Positions 6,582 to 14,765 of a stretch of DNA of 64,000 nucleotides are shown one piece after another. The first letter of the stretch is position 1. Each line of letters opens with the position of its first letter. The DNA lies in the NCBI GenBank assembly GCA_024401535.1, contig JAKSKX010000002.1, positions 186,001 to 250,000 of the forward strand, written 5' to 3'. Under the pieces are notes generated by a model. It ran no database searches, was not told the origin of the DNA, and saw only the letters and a program-made list of their open reading frames with translations. This stretch comes from Paludibacteraceae bacterium (GTDB lineage Bacteria; Bacteroidota; Bacteroidia; Bacteroidales; Paludibacteraceae). The position numbers and the translations under genes were made by a program.

Positions 6582-8922
6582 CTTTGTAATGGTTGGTTTT
6601 GACATAATGATCCTGTTCGATGTGCATGAGTAGGCCTCGTTCGCACCATGTCTTCAGATAGCGTTCGGCTGTCTTGAGATTGATGTTGGCCATGGCTGCA
6701 CACTTGTTCCATTGCTGTTTGTCGAACTCGTGAGGCAGAAAGCTGTAGAGATTACGCTGCTTCTGAACTTTGAGCGGATTGGGTACGTGGGCCAAGAGCT
6801 GTGGGTAAGTTTTGATCAAGAATGTGTCGTGCTGCAGGAGGGTCTTGATGATGATCATTGCAGAGTAGAAATCGGCATCGCTACAGACGATGCGTGATGG
6901 TAATGCCTGATCAGAAGATAGTCGTAGGACGGAGAGAATCATAGCAATGCGGTAGGCGATGAGTCCCTTGCGACGGAATGAGGCAAGTATGCCTTCGCCA
7001 AAGGTACTATAGACCTCGGCCTGCATGGTGGAGAACGAACGGTTGAATATGTCCTGTTGTTCGGGTGTAAGCGAGAACTGGATCATGCCTTTGTGACTAT
7101 TGAGCTGGCGATAAAGCATCTGGAACTCATCGCCCAAACGTAGGAAGACGGGATCAAGGTTGTCGCCCTCGAAGACGTTTCGCCACTGGAGATCGGTTTC
7201 GAGACGGAAGAATATGAAACGGCTGTAGAGTCCATTCTCGACCGAATCGATGAGCGAGAGAAGTTGCTGCGGTGTGCCAGACAATAGCATGGAGAGACGA
7301 GGTTCTGGAATATTGACGTATTCGCTATTGGTCTTGCGATTGTACGCAATCGATTCGTGATGGAAAGCCTTGCGCAGACCATCACTGAATTTGCCATGAT
7401 CGGAACTTAGTGCCAACGTGAGGGTATCGCCTTCGGTATCGAAGATGAGTCCGCTGCCACCGTTGTTGTTCAAGAGATTATAGACACCCGTGGAAGTATT
7501 GTTTGCGGGGATGAACAGAACACGGATAGGCGGTTCGCCTATAGTCTCGCCATCGTCAGAGATAGGAGTCTTGCCCGTTTCCTTGAGTTCGAGATAATAT
7601 GCCTTCAATTTCTTGTTGTACTCGTTATACAATTGATCCTGTATGGGCTGCACGAGGTTCTTGCAGAGAGTCAGACTGCCTTTGCCGGCTGATGCATGGG
7701 CGTAGATGAAACAGTACAGGTTGGCGTATGAAAGCTTCTGTAGATAGATGCCACAGACGTGGGGCATACAGGAGGAGAGACAGACGAGGGAACCGAGGAG
7801 TAGCATGTCGGCATCGGCTGGAGAGTTAGCGTGACTGATGACTTGCTGGAGGATGACAGGCAGAGAGCTTTTGTCGAGCTGACTGGAGAAGGGATCGATG
7901 TAGGACTTGTGGCCCGACATTCCCTCAATTTCCTTAAAAACCTCAATTACCTCATTTGGAATGTCGCTTGTTTTGGTAAGGTTGATACTGAGATTTGAGG
8001 GAACTGCGGTTTTTGCGGTTTGTGAGGGTCGATTGTATTCAGTTAGTCTGATGCCCTTCTCTCGGGCTATATAGAAGAGACTTCGCCATGTGATACCATC
8101 GCTCTTGCTGTTAATACACTTGTCGTATTGTATGTCTGCTACCTGACGGTTATAGTCGGCATTAAACTGACTGATACGATGGAACAGGAAGCGGCCTTGC
8201 TCTCCCAGGGCATCGGCTAAGGCGAAGCCTATCTTCAGCCAGTTGTCATAGCCTGCGGTGATGTCAATAGCTGATTTTTCGATTTCATTGGCAAGAGCTT
8301 CAATGCGATCTGAGAGTGCATCCTTGGTATCCTGTCCAGTGAGCCATTCGAACGGAAGGAAGGGTGTGATGGCAGCCTTGGCATCATCGTCGCACATATA
8401 GGCTTGAGGATCGTATGGGAGGAAGCAGGAACGGCAGACATCCTTGCCAGATTGGTCGGGCTCTATAGTGTAAGTATCGCGAAGGTAGGCAGAGACAGCT
8501 ATGAAGTAGTCGGCATGAGAGATGGAGGAATCCAACTCACAGTCGATAATCCATTTCAATCCATCGCCTGATGGGCTACGGAAGGCCAGACTGGTGACGA
8601 AGTGTGGATCTGCTAAAAGTGAGTTCTTGAGATTATCTACATTGCCAACATGATCAAAGTCGAGGCAGATAAGACCTGAATGCTGCTCGATACACTGAGC
8701 CTTACGTTGTGTGAAGGTGCCGGAAAAGGTGCAGAAGTCGAAGTGAAAGGATTTGTACTTGCGAGCTTCGGCTACATCTTTTAGCTGTCGCAACTGCTCT
8801 GTGGCGGTCTTGGCAGCAGTAGAAGTGATATAGGCATACACTTCGGCAAGGGTCAGAGTCTTCGCAGGACAGGTATTCTGGATTGGTGCTCTGAAGTATG
8901 AAAAACATTTTGTCGCTGTCAT
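6574..8922 (-). CDS. VirE N-terminal / DUF3987 family protein (primase-helicase-like)
   Basis: The 782-aa protein begins with a VirE-N/BT4734-like domain (about residues 10-200, including CLDFDHV and FRSPSGDGLKW motifs, as in primase-polymerase-like folds), followed by a PriCT-2-like segment around 240-290. A DUF3987 domain fills the rest, with a P-loop-like ASAGKGS stretch. Such proteins occur in many Bacteroidales mobile elements and are thought to help replicate or maintain them. The start at 8922 is chosen because its ATG overlaps the stop of the upstream excisionase-like gene as ATGA; the frame is open further upstream to 9081 but would overlap that gene heavily. The product is presumably cytoplasmic. 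Confidence 0.85.
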   Translation of the reverse strand: MTATKCFSYFRAPIQNTCPAKTLTLAEVYAYITSTAAKTATEQLRQLKDVAEARKYKSFHFDFCTFSGTFTQRKAQCIEQHSGLICLDFDHVGNVDNLKNSLLADPHFVTSLAFRSPSGDGLKWIIDCELDSSISHADYFIAVSAYLRDTYTIEPDQSGKDVCRSCFLPYDPQAYMCDDDAKAAITPFLPFEWLTGQDTKDALSDRIEALANEIEKSAIDITAGYDNWLKIGFALADALGEQGRFLFHRISQFNADYNRQVADIQYDKCINSKSDGITWRSLFYIAREKGIRLTEYNRPSQTAKTAVPSNLSINLTKTSDIPNEVIEVFKEIEGMSGHKSYIDPFSSQLDKSSLPVILQQVISHANSPADADMLLLGSLVCLSSCMPHVCGIYLQKLSYANLYCFIYAHASAGKGSLTLCKNLVQPIQDQLYNEYNKKLKAYYLELKETGKTPISDDGETIGEPPIRVLFIPANNTSTGVYNLLNNNGGSGLIFDTEGDTLTLALSSDHGKFSDGLRKAFHHESIAYNRKTNSEYVNIPEPRLSMLLSGTPQQLLSLIDSVENGLYSRFIFFRLETDLQWRNVFEGDNLDPVFLRLGDEFQMLYRQLNSHKGMIQFSLTPEQQDIFNRSFSTMQAEVYSTFGEGILASFRRKGLIAYRIAMILSVLRLSSDQALPSRIVCSDADFYSAMIIIKTLLQHDTFLIKTYPQLLAHVPNPLKVQKQRNLYSFLPHEFDKQQWNKCAAMANINLKTAERYLKTWCERGLLMHIEQDHYVKTNHYKDE

Positions 8923-9278
8923 AATGTATGTACATTGGAGGGTTTGTGCTGTTGTGCCTTTCGGGCGAGTTCTGCGTACGTCTTGCGGACATCCGTTGCC
9001 AGCCATTTGTCTATCTCGGACTTCTGGAACATCAGCGTCTTTGATTTCTTGTGCACGGGAATATAGCGCTGGTTGACCCATTGATAGATGGTCTGACGTG
9101 CAGGATGGGTCGGGAGGTACTCTCGGAGTTGATCGACGTTGAACCAGACCTCCTCGGCACTGCGATTGGAAAAATGGACACGGAGATCCTTCATGCCTTC
9201 CTGAAGGGAATCAATGGCTCCGATCAGATAGGTCAAGGCTTCGGGCATGGAGTCGAAGGTGATGTTGTCTTTGTTCAT
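8919..9278 (-). CDS. Excisionase-like helix-turn-helix protein
   Basis: This 119-aa protein ends with a MerR/Xis-type helix-turn-helix: VWFNVDQLREYLPTHPARQT leads into IYQWVNQRYIPVHKKSKTLMF and a terminal EIDKWL, the usual pattern of excisionase-family proteins. The N-terminal 40 residues are helical and probably mediate oligomerisation. It sits between the degenerate recombinase fragment and the DUF3987 gene, with ATGA overlaps on both sides, so the three are translationally coupled. It probably controls excision or transcription of the element. Confidence 0.8.
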   Translation of the reverse strand: MNKDNITFDSMPEALTYLIGAIDSLQEGMKDLRVHFSNRSAEEVWFNVDQLREYLPTHPARQTIYQWVNQRYIPVHKKSKTLMFQKSEIDKWLATDVRKTYAELARKAQQHKPSNVHTL

Positions 9279-9733
9279 GTGGCAGGGTTATGAGTTTGGG
9301 TAGAATGTGAACGACGGAAGCTGTAGAAGGTGAGTCGGTGACGGATGCCTGCGGCTTTTGCCCATTTTGCAAGTATCGGGGACAGCCATGTTACATCGGG
9401 AAGGTCGGCAAAGAGCAAGTCGCTTGAATGCCGCATAGGATCACAGCAGGCTAAGGTCATAGCAGAACGAGGAATGTCGAACAACCCATAGACCGGATGA
9501 CGATAGCTGAGACGTGTTGTGCCTTGGATGCTGACAATGTTCTCATTCCGTAGTCCTCGGATGACGTCATAGCGAAGTCCGGTGTAGTAACTGAATAGTG
9601 CTGCACGCTGTACAACAGGAGAAGGACATGGCGCCGACGATAGTTGCAGAATCTCGTCCTGGTCAGAAGCCCATCGTATTGTGGACTTCTGATGGAGCTG
9701 GATGGGCTGCTTGTTTTTTGATTGATCATACCT
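9275..9733 (-). pseudogene. Catalytically degenerate tyrosine recombinase C-terminal fragment
   Basis: An open frame of about 152 residues is homologous to the C-terminal catalytic domain of the complete recombinase next door: AALFSYYTGLRYDVI matches AALFSALTGLRHCDI, and KAAGIRHRLTFYSFRRS matches EAAGITKHITFHCFRHT. The first catalytic Arg is kept. The HxxR histidine is replaced by Tyr, the catalytic Lys is not evident, and the distal His and nucleophilic Tyr are missing. The frame has no ATG or GTG, and its first TTG is at 9484. An ATG at 9729 is one frame off, so a frameshift is likely. Its stop overlaps the excisionase-like start as ATGA, so it may still be translated as part of the operon. 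Confidence 0.7.
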
Positions 9734-10066
9734 TTATATATTTAAAGGAGTAGTACAAAAGACCCTCTCAATTCTTGCGTTTTTACAAGGGTCACAATCG
9801 ACTTTCGAATTGCGGTGCAAAGATAAGAGTTCGTGCTGGAGTGAAAAATAAGGGCAAGAAAGGTGATACAAATCACTTTGGTTTATACTGGTACATTCTT
9901 ACTTGTTCACAACTTATCACCTTGCTTTCCCTATCGTTTCTTATGGTATTTCTTCGATATCACCCATAACGGGCTCTTGTCAATATCGAAAAAGAGAGGT
10001 CTCGTATGTTTGGTACGGGACCTCTCTCGCTAATATCGAAGGAGGGGAAATCGATAGGGTTGAGAT
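9734..10066. other. Intergenic stretch with repeated ATATCGAA motif
   Basis: The gap between the two recombinase-type genes has no gene. The 8-mer ATATCGAA occurs at 9983-9990 and 10033-10040 and, inverted, at 9953-9960. The 9953 and 9983 copies can pair as a hairpin. The recombinase terminator lies between the second and third copies. Confidence 0.5.
9993..10027 (-). terminator. Intrinsic terminator of the tyrosine recombinase gene
   Basis: Arms of 14 bp at 9993-10006 and 10014-10027 with one mismatch and a 7-nt loop. On the minus strand the stem is followed by a run of five T residues. It lies 40 nt after the recombinase stop. Confidence 0.8.
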
Positions 10067-11320
10067 TTAGATGTCACCCATGTCAAGTTCAATGGCACCA
10101 CTTGCCCTAAGCTTACTCTCATCTACGACTTTGGCATAGATTTGCGTAGTGCGAACATTGGTATGGCCAAGCATCTTGCTGACGGTGAAGATGTCGGTTC
10201 CTTTGAATAACTGGAGTGTGGCATAAGTGTGGCGGAAGCAGTGGAAGGTGATATGCTTCGTGATTCCTGCAGCTTCAATCCATCTTTTTAGTGGCACAGA
10301 GATCCACGATGGATCCTGCAGCCCATCAAAAACCAAGCGGTCATCATCCGTACGGTCTCCACAAAGAGCATAAGCCTGATTTGAGATTGGCATGTATTCG
10401 ACTCCACCTGTCTTTTTTTGGGTGAAATCCAATCTCCATGAATCACCAACTCGTACGACTTCACTCCATGAGAGCTTCTGGATATCGCAGTGGCGAAGTC
10501 CTGTCAATGCCGAGAATAAGGCAGCTCGTTTGAGGATTGGGGAGTCGCAAGGAGTTTGAACAAGAGGATTGAGTTCCTCCAGGGTCAAGTGCTCTCTGCG
10601 GCTTTCTTGTTCGGTGATGCCTTTTATCTTGGCAGCAATATCAACGGTCAGGTACTCGTCAATGAACGCTTGATGAACGCCAGCCTTGAAGATGGCGAAG
10701 TATGTCGAGGCGGTATTGCGGGAAAGTGTGCCTTTTTTCGTGCCACCTTGAGGAGCTGTAAGCATGAACTTTTTGACATTCTCCATCAGTTTGGCGTTGA
10801 TGGTGGACATGATGATAGGTTTGCCTTTCGAGAAGATAGGCAATAGTTCTCCGACACGTTTCCAGTTGATCTTTATTGATTCCGAGTCATTCTTGTGACG
10901 TTCAACACGGATGCGGTTGAAGTACTCAATGAAATCTGCCTTATCTCGTTCTGCTTGTGCCAATGCTTTTGCATCGTCCGAATTGAAGAGAGGCTTCATG
11001 TCAAACTCCTTCTGCATATCGGCAGCAACACGAGCAGCATAGATGCATGATTGGGTATCGATCTCTGCTCTACATTGTATAACTCCGTTGATGTCTCGCT
11101 TCACCTTATAACTGGCGGTGCCATCATGTCGGCCTCGTGTGGGTCGGTTATGATCGAAGATTGGGGTATGAATAACTCTACCACACATGTGGATGTAGCG
11201 GCTTGGGGTAACTTCCCCTGGTTTGAAGTAAGGATAGGCCTCAATGTAAAGATACCATCCATCCTTATTGGGAGTCTGACGTAACTTGACGGTTACAACT
11301 GTACTTTGTCTGTAACTCAT
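10067..11320 (-). CDS. Site-specific tyrosine recombinase (integrase)
   Basis: A full-length 417-aa integrase. The N-terminal part carries the arm-binding region, a SAM-like core-binding domain spans about 120-235, and the catalytic domain about 240-400. All catalytic residues are visible: Arg276 in TGLRHCDI, Lys302/303 in TQKKTGG, HxxR at 360-363 (HCFRH), His386 in LGHTNVR and the nucleophile Tyr395 in TTQIYAKV. It probably integrates and excises the surrounding element. The excisionase-like zinc-ribbon protein is encoded 12 nt upstream on the same strand, and the gene ends in an intrinsic terminator. It looks intact. Confidence 0.93.
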   Translation of the reverse strand: MSYRQSTVVTVKLRQTPNKDGWYLYIEAYPYFKPGEVTPSRYIHMCGRVIHTPIFDHNRPTRGRHDGTASYKVKRDINGVIQCRAEIDTQSCIYAARVAADMQKEFDMKPLFNSDDAKALAQAERDKADFIEYFNRIRVERHKNDSESIKINWKRVGELLPIFSKGKPIIMSTINAKLMENVKKFMLTAPQGGTKKGTLSRNTASTYFAIFKAGVHQAFIDEYLTVDIAAKIKGITEQESRREHLTLEELNPLVQTPCDSPILKRAALFSALTGLRHCDIQKLSWSEVVRVGDSWRLDFTQKKTGGVEYMPISNQAYALCGDRTDDDRLVFDGLQDPSWISVPLKRWIEAAGITKHITFHCFRHTYATLQLFKGTDIFTVSKMLGHTNVRTTQIYAKVVDESKLRASGAIELDMGDI

Positions 11321-11332
11321 AATAGTAGGGAA

Positions 11333-11896
11333 TTAGGATTTGAATAACTCATCAATTTCACTCTTGGGAACATATACGAAACGTCCTATCTGTCGCATAG
11401 GGATATGATACTTGCGGATATTCGTGTAGATTGTCGTGTCACCCATGTGGAATTTCTCATTGATCTCGCCAATAGAGTAGCAGTCTTCTGGCTCCAAACG
11501 GTAGAGTTTTGCCTTCGGCTTTAGTGGTTCGGCGTTCTTCTGCTCCTTGCGAGTGGGATAAAGGGCAGCCAAGTCAGAACGCTTGACGCGTGTCTTGTTT
11601 CTGCTGATACGGACAGCTGGAATCTGTCCAGTTTGGATTCTTGTGTAAAGTGCACGTTTAGACACATTGAAAATTGCGGTTGCTTGTGCTATCGACAGGT
11701 ATTCCTGCGTGTCCGGCACTAGGGTTGCAAAGGCTTCTCTTTGCTGTTCAATCACCCTCTCTCGCTCTTTTCGATGTGCTGCTGCCCTCTTACAAGCTGT
11801 ACAGCAATAGAACGCGTTTGAAGAGAGCACACTTCTTGGAACAAATAAGGTGCCACATTCAGCACACTTACGAGGCTTTAGAATTGTTTCCTTCAT
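11333..11896 (-). CDS. Zinc-ribbon plus double excisionase-type HTH protein
   Basis: The 187-aa protein starts with a CxxC...CxxC zinc-ribbon-like segment (CAECGTLF at about 13-20, then CCTAC around 31-35). Two MerR/Xis-type helix-turn-helix units follow: EYLSIAQATAIFNVSKRALYTRIQTGQIP at about 66-95 and CYSIGEINEKFHMGDTTIYTNIRKYHIP at about 138-165. It is encoded directly before the integrase and is probably its excisionase or recombination directionality factor. The double HTH may recognise paired sites near the element end. Confidence 0.8.
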   Translation of the reverse strand: MKETILKPRKCAECGTLFVPRSVLSSNAFYCCTACKRAAAHRKERERVIEQQREAFATLVPDTQEYLSIAQATAIFNVSKRALYTRIQTGQIPAVRISRNKTRVKRSDLAALYPTRKEQKNAEPLKPKAKLYRLEPEDCYSIGEINEKFHMGDTTIYTNIRKYHIPMRQIGRFVYVPKSEIDELFKS

Positions 11897-11953
11897 TTTG
11901 TTTGTTGTTTGATTATTAATAAGTTCGATGCGAGTTTGTCACGCAACGGTCCG

Positions 11954-11975
11954 AAATTTGTGCTGCTACAAATTT
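11954..11975. other. Candidate recombinase core (att) site
   Basis: Perfect 8-bp inverted arms (AAATTTGT and ACAAATTT) flank a 6-nt spacer GCTGCT. This is the architecture of a tyrosine-recombinase crossover site, and it lies between the integrase/excisionase genes and the 3' end of dnaK. The partner site would be left of the window, so it cannot be confirmed here. It could instead be an operator for the zinc-ribbon HTH gene. Confidence 0.4.
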
Positions 11976-12038
11976 GCAACAAATAAAACAGTATTAACTT
12001 AACTTGACTAATAACCAAACGGATTGGTTTAAAACAAG

Positions 12039-12071
12039 AAAAGTGTGTAAGCCAATGACTTACACACTTTT
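12039..12071 (-). terminator. Terminator of dnaK (probably bidirectional)
   Basis: Perfect 13-bp arms at 12039-12051 and 12059-12071 with a 7-nt loop; both ends carry T-rich flanks. It lies 33 nt after the dnaK stop. Confidence 0.85.
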
Positions 12072-12103
12072 GATTATTTATTTTTGCCGATTTTTATCGG
12101 GAA

Positions 12104-14032
12104 TTACTTCACCTCCTCGAAGTCAACATCCTGGATATCGTCCTTGTTAGGACCGCTCTGCTGACCACCCTGCTGACCGCCGAATGGATTGCCCTGAGCA
12201 CCACCCTGCTGAGCATTAGCAGCATTGTACATATCCTGTGAAGCTGCGTGAAGAGCAGACTCAAGCTCCTTCATAGCAGACTCGCAAGCATCAGCATCCT
12301 GGCTCTGATGAGCGTTCTTTAGCTTAGAGCAAGCACTCTCGATAGCAGACTTCTTGTCAGCAGGAAGCTTGTCACCAATCTCCTGTAGCTGCTTCTCAGT
12401 CTGGAATACCATAGAGTCAGCCTTGTTCAAAGTCTCAATCTTCTCACGCTCCTTCTGGTCAGCCTCTGCATTCTTTGCAGCCTCATCCTTCATTCTCTGA
12501 ATCTCCTCCTTTGATAGACCAGACGAAGACTCGATACGGATAGACTGTGACTTACCTGTAGCCTTATCAACCGAAGAAACCTGCATTACACCGTTTGCAT
12601 CGATATCGAAAGTAACCTCAATCTGTGGCACACCACGTGGAGCGGCAGGAATACCATCCAAATGGAAACGACCAAGACACTTGTTATCCTGAGCACGAGT
12701 ACGCTCACCCTGAAGTACAACGATTTCTACGCTTGGCTGATTATCAGCGGCAGTAGAGAAGATTTGGCTCTTCTTAGTAGGGATAGTAGTGTTAGCCTCG
12801 ATAAGCTTAGTCATAACACCACCGTAAGTCTCGATACCAAGAGAAAGTGGAGTAACATCAAGAAGAAGCACACCGCCACCGTTAGCACTGCTAAGGTCAC
12901 CACCAAGCACAGCACCCTGGACAGCAGCACCCATAGCAACAACCTCGTCAGGATTTACACCCTTAGAAGGAGCCTTACCAAAGAACTGCTCAACAGCCTT
13001 CTGGATAGCAGGGATACGAGTAGAACCACCGACAAGGATAACCTCGTCAATCTGGCTTGTGATATAGCCTGCAGCCTTAAGTGCAGTCTTACATGGCTCG
13101 ATAGTACGCTTGATAAGGTTATCAACCAACTGCTCGAACTTAGCACGAGTAAGTGTCTTAATCAAGTTCAACGGAGTACCGTTAGCCATAGTAATGTATG
13201 GCTGCATAATCTCTGTAGAAGTAGTAGAAGAAAGTTCAATCTTAGCCTTCTCTGCAGCCTCCTTTAGTCTCTGTAAAGCCTGAGGGTCCTGACGAAGGTC
13301 AATACCGTGCTCTGCCTTGAAATCATCAACCAACCAAGAGATGATAGCCTCATCAAAATCATCACCACCAAGGTGAGTATCACCACTTGTAGCCTTAACC
13401 TCGAATACACCGTCACCAAGCTCAAGGATAGAAACATCGTGAGTACCACCACCACAGTCGAACACAAGAATCTTCATATCCTTGTCAAGCTTATCAAGAC
13501 CGTAAGCAAGAGCTGAAGCAGTAGGCTCGTTAACGATACGCTTAACCTTTAGACCTGCAATCTCTCCAGCCTCGATAGTAGCCTTACGCTGAGCATCGTT
13601 GAAGTAAGCAGGAACAGTGATAACAGCCTCAGTAACCTTCTCGCCAAGATAGTCCTCAGCAGTCTGCTTCATCTTCTGAAGGATGATAGCCGAAACCTCC
13701 TGTGGAGTATAAAGACGACCGTCAACATCTACGCGTGGAGTATTATTGTCACCCTTAACAACCTTGTAAGGGACACGAGCAATCTCACCACCAACATTAT
13801 CGTAAGACTCACCCATGAATCTCTTGATAGAGAACACAGTCTTTAGAGGATTAGTGATAGCCTGACGCTTAGCAGGGTCACCTACCTTACGCTCACCACC
13901 ATCAAGGAAACCAACGATAGAAGGAGTAGTTCTCTTACCCTCTGAATTAGGAATAACCTTAGGTTCGTTACCCTCAAATACCGCTACACATGAGTTAGTG
14001 GTACCCAAATCAATACCAATTATCTTTCCCAT
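12104..14032 (-). CDS. dnaK: Molecular chaperone DnaK (Hsp70)
   Basis: A 642-aa protein of standard length. The N-terminal ATPase domain opens with [18 protein letters not shown] and contains the phosphate-binding [12 protein letters not shown] and the adenosine motif [11 protein letters not shown]. The substrate-binding domain follows from about residue 390. The helical lid ends in a Gly/Gln-rich tail and the terminal DVDFEEVK characteristic of DnaK. It refolds and protects proteins in the cytoplasm with DnaJ and GrpE, neither of which is encoded here. The gene is monocistronic, with a terminator 33 nt after the stop. An unusual repeat and a palindrome lie in its 258-nt upstream region. Confidence 0.99.
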   Translation of the reverse strand: MGKIIGIDLGTTNSCVAVFEGNEPKVIPNSEGKRTTPSIVGFLDGGERKVGDPAKRQAITNPLKTVFSIKRFMGESYDNVGGEIARVPYKVVKGDNNTPRVDVDGRLYTPQEVSAIILQKMKQTAEDYLGEKVTEAVITVPAYFNDAQRKATIEAGEIAGLKVKRIVNEPTASALAYGLDKLDKDMKILVFDCGGGTHDVSILELGDGVFEVKATSGDTHLGGDDFDEAIISWLVDDFKAEHGIDLRQDPQALQRLKEAAEKAKIELSSTTSTEIMQPYITMANGTPLNLIKTLTRAKFEQLVDNLIKRTIEPCKTALKAAGYITSQIDEVILVGGSTRIPAIQKAVEQFFGKAPSKGVNPDEVVAMGAAVQGAVLGGDLSSANGGGVLLLDVTPLSLGIETYGGVMTKLIEANTTIPTKKSQIFSTAADNQPSVEIVVLQGERTRAQDNKCLGRFHLDGIPAAPRGVPQIEVTFDIDANGVMQVSSVDKATGKSQSIRIESSSGLSKEEIQRMKDEAAKNAEADQKEREKIETLNKADSMVFQTEKQLQEIGDKLPADKKSAIESACSKLKNAHQSQDADACESAMKELESALHAASQDMYNAANAQQGGAQGNPFGGQQGGQQSGPNKDDIQDVDFEEVK

Positions 14033-14135
14033 CTTATTATAATTTTTTATTATTAACTAAACAATTAGAACAGTATAACACTTAACACTTTAACAGTGAT
14101 GTGCAACCGTTACACCCTTTATATTATCAAAATGT

Positions 14136-14187
14136 GTGCCAAACGGGGAAAGCGTGCCAAACATCATATATCTATGACAATTTGTCA
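14136..14187 (-). promoter_or_regulatory. Repeat and palindrome upstream of dnaK
   Basis: The 9-mer GTGCCAAAC occurs twice, at 14136-14144 and 14154-14162, 18 nt apart. A perfect 13-bp palindrome TGACAA-T-TTGTCA lies at 14175-14187. On the coding strand the repeat reads GTTTGGCAC, which contains a TTTG/TTGGCA promoter-like element. These are candidate heat-shock promoter or operator elements; no standard TAnnTTTG box was found at the right spacing. Confidence 0.4.
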
Positions 14188-14238
14188 AGTTCATACGACA
14201 TAATGACTTGTGTAGGTAATAATATATGACTATTTAAA

Positions 14239-14268
14239 CAAAAAAGGTGAGAGAAGAATCTCCCACCT
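14239..14268 (-). terminator. Terminator of META-domain lipoprotein gene
   Basis: Arms at 14245-14254 and 14259-14268 (10 bp with one G-U pair) and a 4-nt loop, followed on the minus strand by a run of six T residues. Confidence 0.8.
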
Positions 14269-14291
14269 AGTAAGATAGACATCTAAAAGAC

Positions 14292-14765
14292 TTACTTCAC
14301 AAGCTTGATAACTGCCTCTGCGTCTTCGTTAGACAATACCAAAGTGTCACCGTTGAAAGAGAACTTGCGGACAGCGTTTACAGCCTCAACAAGCTTCTGC
14401 TCCTTAGCCATATCCTCGCACAGCTTCTGAGTAGCGAAAACATTGTCGAAGGCAAGGAAGTCCACGCTTCTGCCTGTACGGTTGATAGCACCACCGATGT
14501 AGTTGCAGCCAGCCTGAGCGGTCATCACTGTATCAGAAAGGGCAAGGAAGTAAGTTGAGTCAGCATTCTCTATAGCCTCGTCCTTAACCTGAGCAAGCTT
14601 CCAAGTACCCATAAGAGACTCGAAAGTTGGGATAGCGGCTGAACCCTGAATAGTGTCAGTCTTTAATGTGTCAGCACTCTCGTTATTGTCAGTCTTTACA
14701 GCGTTGTTCGAGCAAGACGAAACCATTGCCATGATTGTGGCAGCAAATAAAATTGTTTTCTTCAT
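14292..14765 (-). CDS. META domain (HslJ-like) lipoprotein
   Basis: The N-terminus is a lipoprotein signal peptide with lipobox around VSSC (Cys18). Residues about 50-157 form a META/HslJ-like domain, seen in GTWKLAQVKDE, AGCNYIGG and ATQKLCEDMAKEQKLVEAV followed by FSFNGDTLVLSNED. HslJ-type proteins are envelope proteins linked to heat and novobiocin tolerance in other bacteria; the biochemical role is unknown. The start codon abuts the stop of the upstream DUF4105 gene (1-nt overlap), so the two are co-translated. The gene is closed by an intrinsic terminator. Confidence 0.85.
   Translation of the reverse strand: MKKTILFAATIMAMVSSCSNNAVKTDNNESADTLKTDTIQGSAAIPTFESLMGTWKLAQVKDEAIENADSTYFLALSDTVMTAQAGCNYIGGAINRTGRSVDFLAFDNVFATQKLCEDMAKEQKLVEAVNAVRKFSFNGDTLVLSNEDAEAVIKLVK

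Larger units (their letters stand above)
1..11975. mobile_element. Accessory island / integrative element (left end outside window)
   Basis: This block holds toxin- or defence-like genes on the plus strand and integrative-element genes on the minus strand, immediately next to dnaK. A complete tyrosine recombinase, two excisionase-like helix-turn-helix proteins and a DUF3987 primase/helicase-like protein lie between 6,177 and 11,896. This gene set is typical of Bacteroidales integrative and mobilizable elements. Base composition is mosaic by eye: the DGQHR gene is very AT-rich and the DUF3987 operon is clearly richer in GC. The right boundary is placed at a recombinase-type inverted repeat near 11,954-11,975. 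The left boundary is not visible, and the toxin-like cargo may be an older island beside the element rather than part of it. Confidence 0.5.

Noticed and set aside
9457..9729. 90-codon minus-strand frame starting at ATG 9729
   Set aside because: It is the shifted frame of the degenerate recombinase; the homologous sequence is in the neighbouring frame.
12662..13267. 201-codon open frame antisense to dnaK
   Set aside because: It lies entirely inside the certain dnaK gene on the other strand, arises from its codon bias and has no family resemblance.
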